Shown one piece after another: positions 42,780-55,159 of a DNA stretch of 64,000 nt. Position 1 is the first letter of the stretch, and each line of letters opens with the position of its first letter. This stretch comes from Ichthyophis bannanicus. Lineage: Eukaryota > Chordata > Amphibia > Gymnophiona > Ichthyophiidae. Under the pieces are notes generated by a model. It was not told the DNA's origin. It searched no databases and saw nothing but the letters and a program-made list of their open reading frames with translations. Both the position numbers and the translations under genes were made by a program. The stretch lies in NCBI GenBank assembly GCA_033557465.1, contig CM066034.1, positions 415,626,159 through 415,690,158 of the forward strand, in the 5' to 3' direction.

Positions 42780-44044
42780 GGTGCTGATTATGCGTAATAT
42801 TGTTGGGGCGGGACCCCCTAAAGCGTGGGGATGCGAACAACATTCTCGCACAATGGACAGGCCGGCTTTGTAGACAACCCGCCTTTGCGCCACACACAGA
42901 GGCTTCCCAGCTCTGCATCACGCACACATATGCACTGCAGTCCCGCCACCCACCCACACAAAAGCACCCATCGCGACATCCCACACACAGACAGGCACAC
43001 GACCATTGCATCACACACCCACAGCTAAAACATGACACATGGTGTAGAAACTCTGGCGCTGGTCTCATGAGAACATGAGACTAGCTCAAGAGAACCGGAG
43101 AGGGTGGGGGAATGAGGAGATCATAAGCACTTGCTCCTAAGATTTTGGCCTGGCTCCTAACTCTGCACAAAATTTGTCAAGGCCTGCCCTATAGTTCACT
43201 AGAGGGGAAAGGCCCTGAGAGTGAGTGCAGCATTTTAGAAGATATACTACAGAGAAATCTGGACTGGATGATCTGGAAGGGAAGGAATGCAAACCAAGCA
43301 AGTGAGAAGCAAGTGTGTTCTTTTCCATCTGTATTTTGGATTGTCTTAAATAATGTGCTGCATGAACTAAGAACTGTATTGTTTTCTTATTGCACCTTTG
43401 CAGTCAAGAATTAAAGGTTGTTGGACTGCAGGAGTCTTCCCTGGGACTAGTTGTACTAGAGCTTAGATGTTCCTGCAATGCTAAGAGCCCTGTTCTTTGA
43501 GATAATGCATGGTGTGCTGGTGCTGAAAAAGTGGTGCAGCAAAGATTCTTAGGATAAAAACTAATTGTGACAGACATTCTGACTGGGTATCTCTAGTGAT
43601 GTTGTTGTAGTTTAACACTCTATTCCTAAGGTAGACTGACTGGAGGTCTACCTGCAGGTTAAAGTGACCGTGTGAGTGAGAGGCACACTACCTGAAGTTA
43701 CCAGCAGGAGACACTCTGTCACAACCTCAAACATAATTTAAAATAAATATATATAAGAAATAGAGAATCCCTGGCAGCAAAATGATGGGAATGAAGCACT
43801 GGATAACCTGTATAGAACAGCAGTTGCAACTCAAAAACAGTACTGGCCCATGGTGGGTTTTCTGAAAGCTAATGGAATAGGCTGCATGGAGAAGCAGTTT
43901 AAATAATTTACAGCAGCACTATAGTTACTTTAGACCTCTAAGAAAGCTGGTAGTTAGTTAAACTCAAAAATTCATGAACAAAAGGAGGCCAAATTTTATC
44001 ATGTATGAGGCCTAGGTGTTGACTTAAGTGTAGAGCTTGTCAGA
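42780..44044. other. No gene recognised
   Basis: CA-rich at 42890-43020, then mixed DNA with a plus-strand frame at 43145-43414 (89 codons) that matches nothing I know. ATTAAAGG at 43411 and a GACTGCAGGAGTCTTCCC stretch give the look of a transcript end or old LTR, but there is no second copy here. Confidence 0.3.
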
Positions 44045-44429
44045 AATAAGCATGTTTATTTTAATATCTTTATGTTCAAAACTGTTTATTTCAAGGATAA
44101 CACATGAACAAACAACTGATACATAGTAACCATATCACTGACATCCAGTTTAGAATAGTCTTCAACAACCAACACTCAATTTTCCCCCCATTTCTCCCCC
44201 ACACCATCCTCCCCTCTCTCCCTAATAATGTCTACCCCCTCCCCCCTTCCAAGACATCTATGGTCCAGGTGTGGTGACTCTTACACACCCAGGACCTAAC
44301 CACATAATCCCCATTCCCTCCCACCTATGGGCTCCTCCTCTCTCCCATCCCCCAATCCATCCTGCGAGTGTCCCCACCCCAATCTCACGATACTCCCTTG
44401 TATTGGGTTGCCAAAATTTGGCGTATATT

Positions 44430-46130
44430 GGTCACAGTCTGCCTGCCCTTAACAAAGCCCACTTGAGATTGGTGTATTAAATCAAGCATTAGTGGAGAGA
44501 GCCGTTCTGCCAACACTTTAGACAAGATCTTAAGGTCTACATTCAACAGAGAGATAGGGCAGTAAGACCCTGGCGGAAGGGATCAAGTCCTGGTTTAGGA
44601 ATGATAGTAATTAACGCTTTGTTGGTCTGATAGGGGAAATGTTGGAGTTCTGCCAATTGCTGGTACAGTTCAGCCAAAGGGATGCAGACCTTGTCTCCCA
44701 GTAACTAGTAACTGCACTAAACCCATCCGGACCAGGCACTCGAGGCGTCTTCAGACCCTTAATCACTTCTTGTATTTCCCATGGGCTAATAGTTACATTC
44801 AGCTGTTCACACTGAGACTGTGCCAGATGAGGAAGCACACAACTCTGGAAATATTCCCACGCCCCCTGGCCATTTTGCAGGTCCTCACTATACAAGCCTT
44901 GTAATATTCCAGAAGAGCTGCATCTACTGCCTGCTGTGTTGCCCGGATGGTCCCATCTGTCCCTCTGGTCATCACTACTGCTCAAGGGCTGCCATTCTTT
45001 TTTATCAACGTGGACAGCAATCAGCCTGATCGGTTCCTAAACCTGTAAAGCACATATCTATAATGCATTACAGACTGTTTTTCCCGGGCATGGACATAAG
45101 TGTTCAGCTGACTCTGCATAGTTAAGTACGCTGTTCAATTTTCCTCCGTATCCTGACTTATCAATAAACTATGTAAAGTGCGGAGTTGAGAGCTCCACTC
45201 CACCAGTTTGTGACTGGCCTTTTTTTACCTCTGGCTAACATAGCCAATTAGAGCCCCGTGTAGGTAGACTTTAGCCGTGTCCCAGAAAAGCGATGAATTG
45301 TCATTATGAATAGCATTTGATTCTTCAAAGATCCCACTGTTCCCAAAGGAATCTCCCAAAATCGGCCTCTCCCTTCAAGTAGAAGGGAAAACGCCAGCCC
45401 CCTCGTTGACCGTCTTGGCCAAAGAGTTGGAGGTTTATCCAGACCATTGCATTGTCCAAAATCTGTATATTCCCTATCTGAGCATCTGCAATTCTATGCA
45501 AGAGGCATTGAGAGATTAAGACATAGTCTATTCGGGATCAGGTACTATAGGCCCTCGAGAGGTGCATGTAATCCCGTTCTCCTGGGTGGAGAATGCATCA
45601 AACATTAATCAGATCACTACCATTGAAAAGGCCTAACAAACTTAGTCTCTGTCTAGCATCTCCCTCGAATCCTCCCCGGGAATGATCTACCCCTGGGTCG
45701 ACTACACAGTTATAGTCGTCCCCAAGAATTATTTCCTGATCCCTTTTTCCAGTCAAACGCTGCACCAGATCATCAAAGAGCTGACATTCATATCTATTTG
45801 GGTCATAAATAGTCCGCAATGTAATAGGGTGGACTTGTAAGTGTCCCAAAAGCAACACATATCTTCCCCTGGTATCTCATTCAATGTGTTCCACTTTTAG
45901 GTTAAGTGTTTTTCCTGACCAGAATGACTACTCCTGCCTGTCTGTCACCTGCCGTAGCGCTATACACCTCCCCCATCCACCATCTCTTTAGCTTAGCATG
46001 TTCCAAGTTGGTCATATGAATCTCTTGTAGCATGGCAACATCTGCCTGGGAATCCCGCAGTGCCTTAAGCACCTTGTATCGCTTTATCGGGTTGCTGATA
46101 CCATAAACTAAATACTAAATAAATAAATAA
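44430..46130 (-). pseudogene. L1/Tx1-like ORF2 (endonuclease and RT start), broken
   Basis: Read on minus: VLKALRDSQADVAMLQEIHM (catalytic Glu region), RQAGVVILVRKNT, then EIILGDDYNCVVDPGVDHS (GDFN-like motif with Tyr for Phe), and in the RT part ISPWEIQEVIKGLKTPRVPG with PDGFSA, ISLLNVD-like remnants and QSQVGFVKG-like remnants. Multiple stops and shifts. The APE-type endonuclease and RT would perform target-primed reverse transcription. Confidence 0.8.
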
Positions 46131-47016
46131 ATAAACATTCTACGAGACTACTCTTAGACCCCCTTTCATAATGTGACCACCAAATGTAGTAGAAACCAAA
46201 GAGCAATTGTCTGCAATTTGTCTGGGAGGGCTCCCTAGCCTAAGCCCAAACCCCAGAGTCCAAGGTGTTGTGGAGACACTCGCAGGAAGTGGTTCAATCC
46301 CCCATTAGTATTCTTGTTTTTCTCCCAGTTAGATCACAGAGATTTCCCTTTTAGTTCCAGTGTGAAAAATCCCAAATGCCCTATCGTTCCCACATTCCCA
46401 CCCTCCCCTCCACCCCCTTCCCTTCTTATTACTACACCTACTTCACAGCTCCACCCAATTGTTAACAGGTGGATTAGAGGTCTATGTGGCACTGGGGCTC
46501 CCTTCCCCTCTTTGTTGCTTTTGTACCTACCCCCCGGAATCCACCCACTATTCTACTGGACTAGTGTCTAATTATTCTCTTAATAAAATCACCCACTCTT
46601 TCCTTTGTTAGCCTCCCTTCTCACCTCTGGTCTACCTTCAGACTAAACCTTAAATGTCACGCTCTGCTTAGATGCTCCCCTTAGTTGTCCCTGTCTTTCC
46701 CTTTCACCTTATCCCTTCATATCAGGATCCCATGTAATACCCTTGCAACCCAGTACACATAGAGGAATTTTTTTTTTAAAGTATAGCATTCTTTTACCAT
46801 ACATTTAACCTCAATTCAACCATATTGGACAACATTAAACACCATTGTGACTTGTTATGTCTCCTGCTCGTTACTGCCCTATATCAATCCCCAAATATAA
46901 ACCAAGTGGCAAACTCAAGTTTCCCAAGCGGGTGATTCAGTCTAGAAAGGTCTATAAACCCATATGTGCACAACTCATTGCACCCATCGTTCTTGTGTCA
47001 CTTGAGAGCATTATGA

Positions 47017-47541
47017 TTAGGATCCATAGAGTGGTGAATCCGTGGTCGGGAATTGTTGCCTCCATGTGGCCCAAGTCTGTATATACACTCTAATAGCATC
47101 TTTCCTGTGTGCTCTCCCAGCTGCAGATTTAATGGCAGCCAAGTCTCCAGAAATCCCCTCTGTCACTGTTTCCGCCACACCAATGAACAGGAGATTCTTC
47201 CTCCTACCTCTGTTTTCAAGGTCGTCAAGTTTTGCCTCACACCGACAGAGTGAATCCTCCAGTTTTTTTATTGTGGCAGTTTGAGATTGCTGGATATCCT
47301 CTGCATTGGAGACTCTCTGCTCCACTGCTGTTATGCAGCCCATAAATTCAGTGACTGCTTGTATGACTTGTGTCAGCTGTTCATTCAGCGTTAAAAAGCA
47401 TACATCTAGAGCCTGTACTACTGCCGAGGACACCTCCTCTACCAAACTGGGATTGCGGTCTGGCTCTGCCTGTTTTGGAGACCCAGCGGCCATCTTTATT
47501 TCTGTGGCATGGTTCTTTTGTTGAGCTCCTTTTGTGGCCAT
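47017..47541 (-). pseudogene. L1/Tx1-like ORF1 protein (C-terminally truncated)
   Basis: 174 codons. After a Gln/Ala-rich N-terminus a coiled coil spans about residues 35-105 (heptads through VSNAEDIQQSQTATIKKLED), followed by KLDDLENRGRRKNLLFIGVA, the hallmark transition of L1 ORF1 into its RNA-binding domain. The frame ends shortly after an AHRKDAIRV stretch, so the RRM/C-terminal domain is lost. L1 ORF1 proteins trimerise and coat LINE RNA. Confidence 0.85.
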
Positions 47542-47740
47542 ATGCCACTGGAGGGCTTCAACTGCTTTAGGCAGGTGCCTAATGTAATTCTTGGTCTGAG
47601 GAGAGTCTCCGGGAAATCCAAATGAATATAGTGGGTAGTATGGTATTGGAGCAGTGGGGGAGCCCTGGAGCCAGAAGCAGCACGTCTTGCCTGGCTCACT
47701 GCATCACATGACCTCCATCTTTATTTAAAAACAATGTTAT

Positions 47741-48425
47741 CACACTGAAAGCAATTTGAGAAGCCTTGTGCAGTGATTAGATGTTCAAATTGCAGGTTTT
47801 ACAATGGTAGATGGCATAAAGATGTAGGGATGCATATTCAAAGGGTTTTAGCCAATTAATAGACCTGCTAACTGGCTAAACATGCTCAGCCAGATATTCT
47901 GTGGAACTAACCAGTTAGTTTTGAAGGTGTGGTCACCAGAATTGCACACAATATTCCAAAAGAGGTCGCACCAGTCCAAGCAAAGATCTAGTCTCTTACA
48001 ATTCAACTGTTTATTATAGCAAGTAACATTGAAGGACTTACTGTGAAAGCAGAATCAAGAGGTACTACGCTCCTGGTTAGACAAGCAGCATGATGGACTT
48101 GTCTGAATTATGGCTGAGGATGGATTACGGAGTTATCTAAATGGATACCAACTGAAGCAGGTTGAAATATTGAGAAAATGGTGAAATGGGACATATAGAT
48201 GGATGCGACTATAATACAGTATGTGCGCTAAAAGTGTGATGGAAATCCAAGGGGAAGAAATGAAAAGGAGACAGCAGTAGAGCTTTTCTCCCTTACCCAA
48301 AATGGAGAGTTTCCACTGATGAGAGGGGTGCAGGAAAATTACCCAAAAGCTCAGAGGGAACTGCAATAGCCCAATAGGATCACAGCCTTTTGTAGTAAGG
48401 CATAAATCCAGGCAGGTATTAAGGA
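47741..48425. other. No gene; small CR1 fragment
   Basis: 47930-47980 is a minus-strand CR1 piece (GTGTGGTCACCAGAATTGCA, as at 36425 and 49390). The neighbouring 47820-47930 contains GGATGCATATTCAAAGGG and a TTAGCCAATTAATAGACC stretch, like a decayed MITE. The remainder shows nothing recognisable. Confidence 0.4.
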
Positions 48426-50985
48426 GACTGGAGGGAGTGGGTCATAGAAACATGATGGCAGAAAAAGACCACATGGCCTGTCTAGTCTGTCCTTCCATAT
48501 CAACTACAATAGTGCCCTTTTTTTCCTTTACAGATCCTCTGTGTTTGTCCCATGCTTTTCTGAATTCAGATTCTGTCCTCTTCTCTAACACCTCCAGTAG
48601 GAGACTATTCCACGCATCTACCACTCTTTCTATAAAGAAATATTTCCGCACATTAGTCCTGGTCTTTCCCCTTTCACTCTCATCCTATGTCCCCGCGTGC
48701 CTTCAATTGAAAGAGACTCGTCTGTGCATTTATGTCACAGCGGTATTTAAATGTCTCTATTATATCTCCCTTATCCCACCTTTCCTCTAAAGTATACATG
48801 TTAAGATCTTTGGGCCCAATATTCTTCTGAGCAGGCTATGTGCAGCTAGGGCGCATAGCCCTGCCCACCGACCCTTAACCTCGGATATTCAGTGCCAGAG
48901 TCATATGCAGCCCTGGCATTGAATATCCAGGGATCGCCACACACACCGGAAGCTGCAGTAGGTAACAGGGCAGCAGCAATATTGCATGCTGCCAAGTTAG
49001 TTCCTGCGCAGAAAGATAGGCGATGGTTTTCCTCGCCCATCTTTTTAGTGCAGATCACTAACCGGGCAGCATGCAATATCGCTGCTACCCAGTTATCGCT
49101 TGTCGCCACCTCTACTCCGCTCTGGAATGCCCCCGACATGCCTCAATACTAACCGGATAGCATCGGGGCGCGTAAGGGAGTTAGAAGGGGATATTCAACA
49201 GTAGATGTAAGTGCTGTTGAATATCCCTAGTTAAGGCATTTACATGGTTTACTGGGCTGTAAACCATGTAAATGTCTTTCATATATCGTGCCCTTTAAGT
49301 CTGTCATCATATGCTTCATAATGAAGACCACTAACCATTTTAGTAGCCACCCTCTGCACCGACTCCAACCTGCTTATATCCTTTTGAAGGTGTGGTCTCC
49401 AGAATTGCACACAATACTTCAAATGAGGTCGCACCAGAGACTTATACAGAGGCATTATCACCTCCTTTTTTCTGCTGGCCATTCCTCTCCCTATTTACCC
49501 AAGCATCCTTCTGGCTTTTGCAGTGACCTTTTCTACCTGTTTAGATACTTTAAGATCGTCAGACAAAATTACACCCAGGTCTCGCTCTTCTTTCATGGAC
49601 AGAAGTACCTCACCCCCTACATTGTACCACTCCCTTGGATTTTTGCAGCCCAAATGCATGACCCTGCATTTTTTAGCATTAAATTCAGCTGCCAAATTCT
49701 AGACTATTCTTCAAGCTTAGCTATATACCTCCTCATGTTATCTACTCCTTCCTGGGTGTTTACTCTATTATAGATTTTCGTATCATCCGCAAAGAGGAAA
49801 ACTTTACCTGACAGCCCTTCCACAATATCACTAACAAAGATGTTAAAAAGAATTGGACCAAGGATAGATCCCTGTGGCACACCATTGGTAACCTCCTTCT
49901 CTTCAGAGTGAGCTCCATTTACCTGTACCCTTTGTCGCCTACTCCACTCAACCAATTTCTAACCCTTGAGTCTGACAATATCACTTTTGTCTTTCCTCCT
50001 CTCACTAACATATCTGAAAATTGTCTTATCCTTGGATTTTATTGCATTGGCTATTTCTTCTTCTTTTTGTACCTTTGCTTTCCTGACTACTTTGCTAGCT
50101 TCTCTAAGTTTTTCAAAATTTGGATGCCTTTCTTCCTCTCTCTGTGATCTCTTATATTTCTTTTTCTTCACCATTTCAGCTATTTCTTTTGAGAACCATA
50201 GTGGCCTCGTTTTTCCTTTTACATTTATTTACCTTTCTAACAAAAAGGTTCATTGCCTTTAAAATATCACCTTTCAGTTTTGCCCACTGTTTTTCTACAT
50301 TCCCCAGCTGTTCCCATCCCACTAATGACTCTTTTCTAAAGTCTAAGACCCTTGCTTTTGAATGGATTTGATCAGCCCTAGTCGTAGTACTGAACCACAC
50401 CATCTGGTGATCACTGGATGTGAGATGATCTCCCACTGGAACATCAGAAACACTTTCTCCTTTGGTAAGCACTAAGTCCATATGGCCCCATCATATGTGG
50501 GTTCTGTTACCAGTTGCCTGATTAGTTCTCCCTGTAGAGAAGCCAGGAGCTCTTTACTTCTAGATGACACCGCAGCAGGGATGTGCCAATCCACATCCAA
50601 CCTATTAAAATCACCTATCGGTAGCAATTCTCTTTTTATCGCAATACTGTGTATGTCTTCTATTAAATCTTCATCCACTTCTACTCCCTCTGAGGGCGAT
50701 CTGTATATAACTCCAATGCAAATGGATTTCCCTTTCCCTCTTCCTAGTTTAACCCACAGTGCCTCCTCTCTTCCTTTTAAGCCCTTCAATTCTTTAGCTT
50801 TAATATTATTTTTTATATATAGTGCCACTCCACCTCCCCTTCTTCCTACCCTGTCCTTCCTGACTAAAGTATAACCCGTTATAAGTACATCCCAGTCCTG
50901 GTTTTCCATGAACTATGTCTTCGTAACTGTCACTAAAGCCAAGTCAACCTCTTCCATTAAAGCCTCAACATCTTACTGGGCAGAC
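48426..50985 (-). pseudogene. CR1-type LINE ORF2 with deleted RT core
   Basis: Minus-strand order: endonuclease with VLITGYTLVRKDRVGRRGGG, ICIGVIYRSPSEG and LLPIGDFNRLDVDWH (50472-50909); SSDHQMVWF in the next frame (SDH motif, about 50400); the linker to YVSERRKDKSDIV; then, without most of the RT fingers and palm, VTNGVPQGSILGPILFNIF and VFLFADDTKIY (FADD catalytic box, about 49790); [38 protein letters not shown] and KYFFIERVVDAWNSL. Two or more shifts and a 480-bp insertion (48810-49293) add to the damage. Distinct from the 35.8 kb family. Confidence 0.88.
48810..49293. mobile_element. MITE-like insertion in the CR1 LINE
   Basis: It interrupts CR1 DNA: the flanks ATCTTT and TTTAAG join to ATCTTTAAG, as expected in the LINE. 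The ends GGGCCCAATATTC and (reverse complement of the right end) GGGCACGATATATG are weakly inverse. The inside has partly inverted blocks (GCAGCAATATTGCATGCTGCC; CATGTAAATGTC). A TTT duplication is possible. Family unknown. Confidence 0.5.
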
Positions 50986-51049
50986 TAGATGGACCATACT
51001 GGTCTTCATCTGCCGTCATTTACTACAGTATGTTACTATGTAATATCTG

Positions 51050-51280
51050 GGATATTATTTCCCATACTACAGACATTTATACACACTGCTTTAGACTCTA
51101 TTCTGTTCTATGTAATTATCTCATGTATATAGTTTACCCCGGTTCTCCAAGTTTGTACTCCTCTTCGATGTAAACCAAACAGCTTGTTGTTATGGTCTTT
51201 ATGTTATAATGTAAACCGCGCTGATGCCGAATAGTGCGGTATATAAGAACTTGTAATAAATAAATAATAAATAAATTTCC
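51050..51280 (+). mobile_element. L2 LINE 3' end (same family as 5645-10595)
   Basis: It matches 10380-10595: GTAAACCGCGCTGATG, AGTGCGGTATATAAGAACTT and an AATAAATAA tail, preceded by TCATGTATATAGTT. 5'-truncated. Confidence 0.85.
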
Positions 51281-51319
51281 AGATGTTGCCCCTTTTACTC
51301 ATTTCTACAGAGGTTTTTA

Positions 51320-51480
51320 ATTAATTAATTTATTTATTTATTTATTTAACCAGTTTTTTTATACCACCTTATGCTTCAATCAAAGTGGTTAACAAGACAA
51401 CAAAGGCTTACATATTGAGGGTATAGGAAAACAAAAACGATACATTACAATATAAATACAAAACAACACAGTATGTTATA
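51320..51480 (-). mobile_element. L2-like 3' end, minus strand
   Basis: A (TTTA)n run followed by TTTTTTATACCACCTTATGC and CAAAGTGGTTAACAAGAC is the inverse of an L2-type 3' hairpin plus tail. It abuts the plus-strand L2 end nearly tail to tail. Confidence 0.55.
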
Positions 51481-51599
51481 ATACTATATCATAGTGAAAT
51501 TAAATATACATAATGGTTAATTTAAGTTATTTAAGTTAATGTATGACATACCCATGCACCTATTAAACCTATAGGAACAAAGATCATAAACAAGCATGA

Positions 51600-51955
51600 A
51601 GCTGCTTGTCGTAACAAGGGGGACATGCAATGAAGCTACAGGATAACATATTTAAGACTAAAAAGAGAAAATATTTTTTCACTCAATGTGTAATAAAACT
51701 CTGGAATTTGTTACCGGAGGACGTAGTAAAAGCTGTTAGTGTAGCTGGGTTTAAAAAAGGTTTGGACAAGTTCCTAGAGGAAAGGTCCATAAACCATTAT
51801 AAGGGACCCAGGATATCACTGCTTGACCCAATACAAGCATTGTGGAACCTGTGTCTTTTGGGGAAACTGCTAGGTACTTGTGACTTAGATTGGCCACTAT
51901 TGGAAACAGGATACTGGGCTTGGTCTGACCCAGTATGGCATATCTTATTTTCTTA
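51600..51955 (+). pseudogene. CR1/L3-type LINE 3' end
   Basis: The frame from 51630 reads [37 protein letters not shown] and GLVDPVWHIL-type 3' text; the DNA ends TATGGCATATCTTATTTTCTT near 51955. This is the plus-strand counterpart of 35834-36655, severely 5'-truncated. Confidence 0.8.
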
Positions 51956-52415
51956 AGGTATATGCATACACCATTGTGGGGACAGAACACCCATAAATCT
52001 CAGTTTCACCCTGCTGCTCTTAACATATGCAATTGTCACAGGGGACACATTTGAAGGGAGCATGTTCAGGACATGGCTTGGGTGGTCCCAAAAATTATGC
52101 ATAGATTTGCAGTCTTATATGGGAATACATGTATATGTTTAAAAATGTTCCTGTCAGGTTTTTCACCTCTTCTGAGGCATGTGTAAGTGATAGCAATATG
52201 TACTGTTTGGCCAGGACTTTAAAAGAAGGATTGAGGGGGAAATTAGCTCTCTTGTATATTAAGTTGCCTTTAGACTGTGAAAATTTGCCATTAGTAGTTT
52301 GGTTCCTTATTGTTATGCATATTAGAGCTGTATCCTAGAATATACACATATAAGTGTCCATACTTGTATAAATAGTGAAAAACTGGCATTTATACATGTA
52401 AGCATCATAAAACAT
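51956..52415. other. No gene recognised
   Basis: AT-rich DNA. A 69-codon frame at 52129-52338 has no motif. No TIR or repeat partner seen. Confidence 0.3.
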
Positions 52416-52690
52416 ATTATGTGCCATACTGGGTCACACAAAAGATCCATCAAACCCTGTATCCTGTTTCAAACAGTGGCCAGTCCAGCTCACAAGTATC
52501 TGGCAAGATGCCAAAACAAAGCTAGATTCCATGCTACCTACCTTAGGATAAGCAGTGGTTTTCCCTTAACACTTTGATTTTTTCTTCAGGAACTTGCCCA
52601 AACCTTGTTAAATCCATCTATTCAAAATGCTTTTACTACATCCTCTGGCAACAAGTTCCAAAGCTTAACTATTTTTTAAAAATCTAACCC
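52416..52690 (-). mobile_element. CR1/L3-type 3' end, old copy
   Basis: TGCCATACTGGGTCACACAA, TATCCTGTTTCAAACAGTGG and AACTTGCCCAAACCTTGTT are mutated versions of the same 3' end seen at 35855-36065. Confidence 0.75.
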
Positions 52691-52849
52691 CATAAATTTT
52701 GCAAAATACTACTCAGAACAGCATACATTTTTTACCAGTCTCTATGATTCCCAGGTCCATGGGTAGGACTTGGAGTCAAATCATTTTGAGAAAAACAGCA
52801 CTAGTCTCAGTGTGTGAGGACACTTACACAACACTGGGATGAGGTACAA

Positions 52850-53225
52850 CATAAGAACATAAGATATGCCATACTGGGTCAGACCAAGGTCTATCAAGCC
52901 CAGTATCCTGTTTCCAACAGTAGCCAATCTAGGTCATACGTACCTAGCACTTTCCCCAAAAGACACAGGTTCCGCAATGCTTGTACTGGGTCAAGCATTG
53001 ATATCCTGGGTCCCTTTTTTTAAACCCAGCTACACTAACAGCCTTTACTACATCCTGCGGTAACTAATTCCAGAGTTTGATTACACGTTGAGTGAAAAAA
53101 TATTTTCTTTTATTAGTCTTAAATAGTTTACCCTGTAGCTTCATTGCATGTCCCCTAGTCTTTCTATATTCTGATAACGTAAACAATCGATCTACGTTTA
53201 CCCGTTCCACTCTGTTCATTTATTT
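52850..53225 (-). mobile_element. CR1/L3-type 3' end with a small internal deletion
   Basis: It starts at ACATAAGAACATAAGATATG and closely follows 35838-36250, but about 45 bp (GGTTTATGGACC...) are missing near 53017. It ends in the TTCATTTATTTATAGAC block. Confidence 0.8.
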
Positions 53226-54006
53226 ATAGACTTCACAGTAAACATTTATAGACAACACAGTAAACATCCAATTTTTTACAGTTTTCGCCTAAGGCCCCCC
53301 TCTCCCCCAATTCCTCCCTTTTAATCCAACATAACAGCCCCAACCATACCACCACTTCACATGACAGATCTTGGACTAGTGCCAAACAACATCTAAAACA
53401 TATCACTAACCGAAGAGGCCCCACTCCAGAGGTTGCACATAATTCTGTTCCAGAATTTTATAGCAGACCTTGATCCCTCCACCCTCCTACCTCTCCCCTG
53501 CCACTCCAACTCCCAGCATGCAACAGAATCTCATGCAGCATTCATCACCCACAAACCTAAGACAAGTCGCACCATTCCACCTCGCAAACCGAACTACCCA
53601 GCTCCAAACATCCCACGCACCCCTCTCCTTCCTCCCCAGGTGGGTTCTCCTCCCAGACCTGTGACCAGAGGGACAGACAAGAAAATAATCTCAAGTACTG
53701 AAAACGTTGCTATCCACCTCGATGGACCATTGTCCTATCCCCCACCCCCCCCCACCCTCCCTCTTCCCCCCCCTGGGACTGTGTGGAGCTGGCTCCCCCC
53801 CCCCCACCCCCTTCTCCAGAGCAGCACCAGTCCCAAAAGAGTATGAACAATGATTAAGTACCTTGCTGCGAACCCTTGGTGTCAAAGACTGAATATAGGG
53901 CCTTTATACCCCCAAAAATCATTCCCATTGGGACCGATGACCCCCGGACCCATTCCCTCTTCATTAGCAGGAACCTATGAAGCACATTCCGCCAGTGTCA
54001 AAAGAA
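53226..54006. other. C-rich unassigned DNA
   Basis: Pyrimidine-rich plus strand with C runs near 53745 and 53795. The frame at 53433-53846 (Pro/Thr-rich) follows composition and has no recognisable domain. No gene supported. Confidence 0.3.
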
Positions 54007-54338
54007 TTTATTTATTTAGTATACCGCTACTTCCAGTGATCAGCAGCGGTTTTGATTACAGATTGGAAATTGTCAAATCATGACAGGAAATTTTTTTTTT
54101 TTTTTGAGGTATAAACACATTGATTAGACAGGAAAGCACAGCACACAGAGAACTATTTTACAGGGAACATGGGCTATGGAGGGTTAAGTGGCTTGCCCAA
54201 GACCACAAGGAGCACCTGTGGGACTAGAAACCCCAGTCCTTCCAGCCCAAGGTTGCTGTCCTCTAGTGGGATTTGAACCCCTGACCTTCTGGCCTGAAGT
54301 ACCTTGCCCCAACCACTAGGCCACTCCTCCACTCTGGT
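54007..54338 (-). mobile_element. tRNA-headed SINE with L2-like tail
   Basis: Same family as 29059-29353: minus-strand head GGAGTGGCCTAGTGGTTGGG, B-box GGTTCAAATCC, core GGGCAAGCCACTTAACCC, tail with AACCGCTGCTGATCAC and GCGGTATACTAAATAAATAA. A T run at 54090-54105 lies inside. Confidence 0.8.
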
Positions 54339-54449
54339 GGGCCCTCTGGTGAAAGCCACCATGTAGAATAGTTTTTCATGCCACCAGCAAAGCTTGCCAA
54401 AACCAATAAGATGCTGAGGGACAGCTAACTCACCCTCCCCTTCTTCCCA

Positions 54450-55080
54450 AATGTCCAATACTACTACTACTGTTAATCATTTATATAGTGCTACAAGGCA
54501 TATGCAGCAATGTACAAACACATAAAGAAGACAGTCCCTGCTCATAGAGCTTACAATCTAATCAAGACAGATAGAACAATACAAGAGAAACAAGGGGGTT
54601 CAAATAGGGAAGGAGACAAGAACAAGGGACTAGGATCCAAATGTGACCTCAAAGAGGTAAGATTTTAGCATGGATTTGAAGGGGGGGGGGAGAAAGAGGA
54701 GGTTTGTTCCATGCATAAGGAGCAGCAAGGTGAAATGATCAAAGTCTGGAGTTTGCAGAAGAAGAAAAGAGCATAGAGAGAAGAAAGCCAGAGGAGGAGT
54801 GGAGTTCACGAGGAGGGGTGTAGGGAGAGAGAAGAGAGAAAAGGTAATGAGGGGCAGTAGAGTGAATGCATTTATATGTTAGAAGAAGTTTGAATTGAAT
54901 ACGGAAACAGAAGGGGAGCCAGTGAAGTGATTTTAGAAGAGGGGTTACATGAGTGTAGCGGGGCTGGTGGAAGATTAGCCATGCAGCAGAGTTCTGGATA
55001 AATTGAAGAGGAGAGAGATGACACCAAGGGAGACCAGCACATAGTGAAGAGGTTGCACATACTCAGTAGCAGAGAAGGCT
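54450..55080 (-). pseudogene. L2-type LINE RT C-terminus and 3' end
   Basis: Minus-strand fragments read IQNSAAWLIFHQPRYTHVTP then LLKSLHWLPFCFRIQFKLLL, followed by LHSSSGFLLS and AAPYAWNKPPLF, the thumb/C-terminal text of L2 ORF2. The 3' UTR carries CTTACAATCTAATCAAGAC (plus) and ATTTATATAGTGCTAC. Frameshifted. Confidence 0.75.
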
Positions 55081-55159
55081 TAGACACATGCTCCAGGATA
55101 TCTTTTCACTTGTAGTTCCATGCTTGAACTATTAGGCTGCACCTGCTCTCTCTCCATTA

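Larger units (their letters stand above)
44045..47740 (-). mobile_element. L1/Tx1-like LINE, internally deleted
   Basis: In minus-strand order: 5' region (47540-47740), ORF1 (47017-47541), inter-ORF DNA (about 46140-47010, C/T-rich on plus, no gene), ORF2 endonuclease (about 46130-45600 and on), start of RT (about 44985-44430), then a jump to a 3' end near 44045 (AATAAACAG on the minus strand). Most of the RT palm and C-terminus is missing. Confidence 0.8.
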
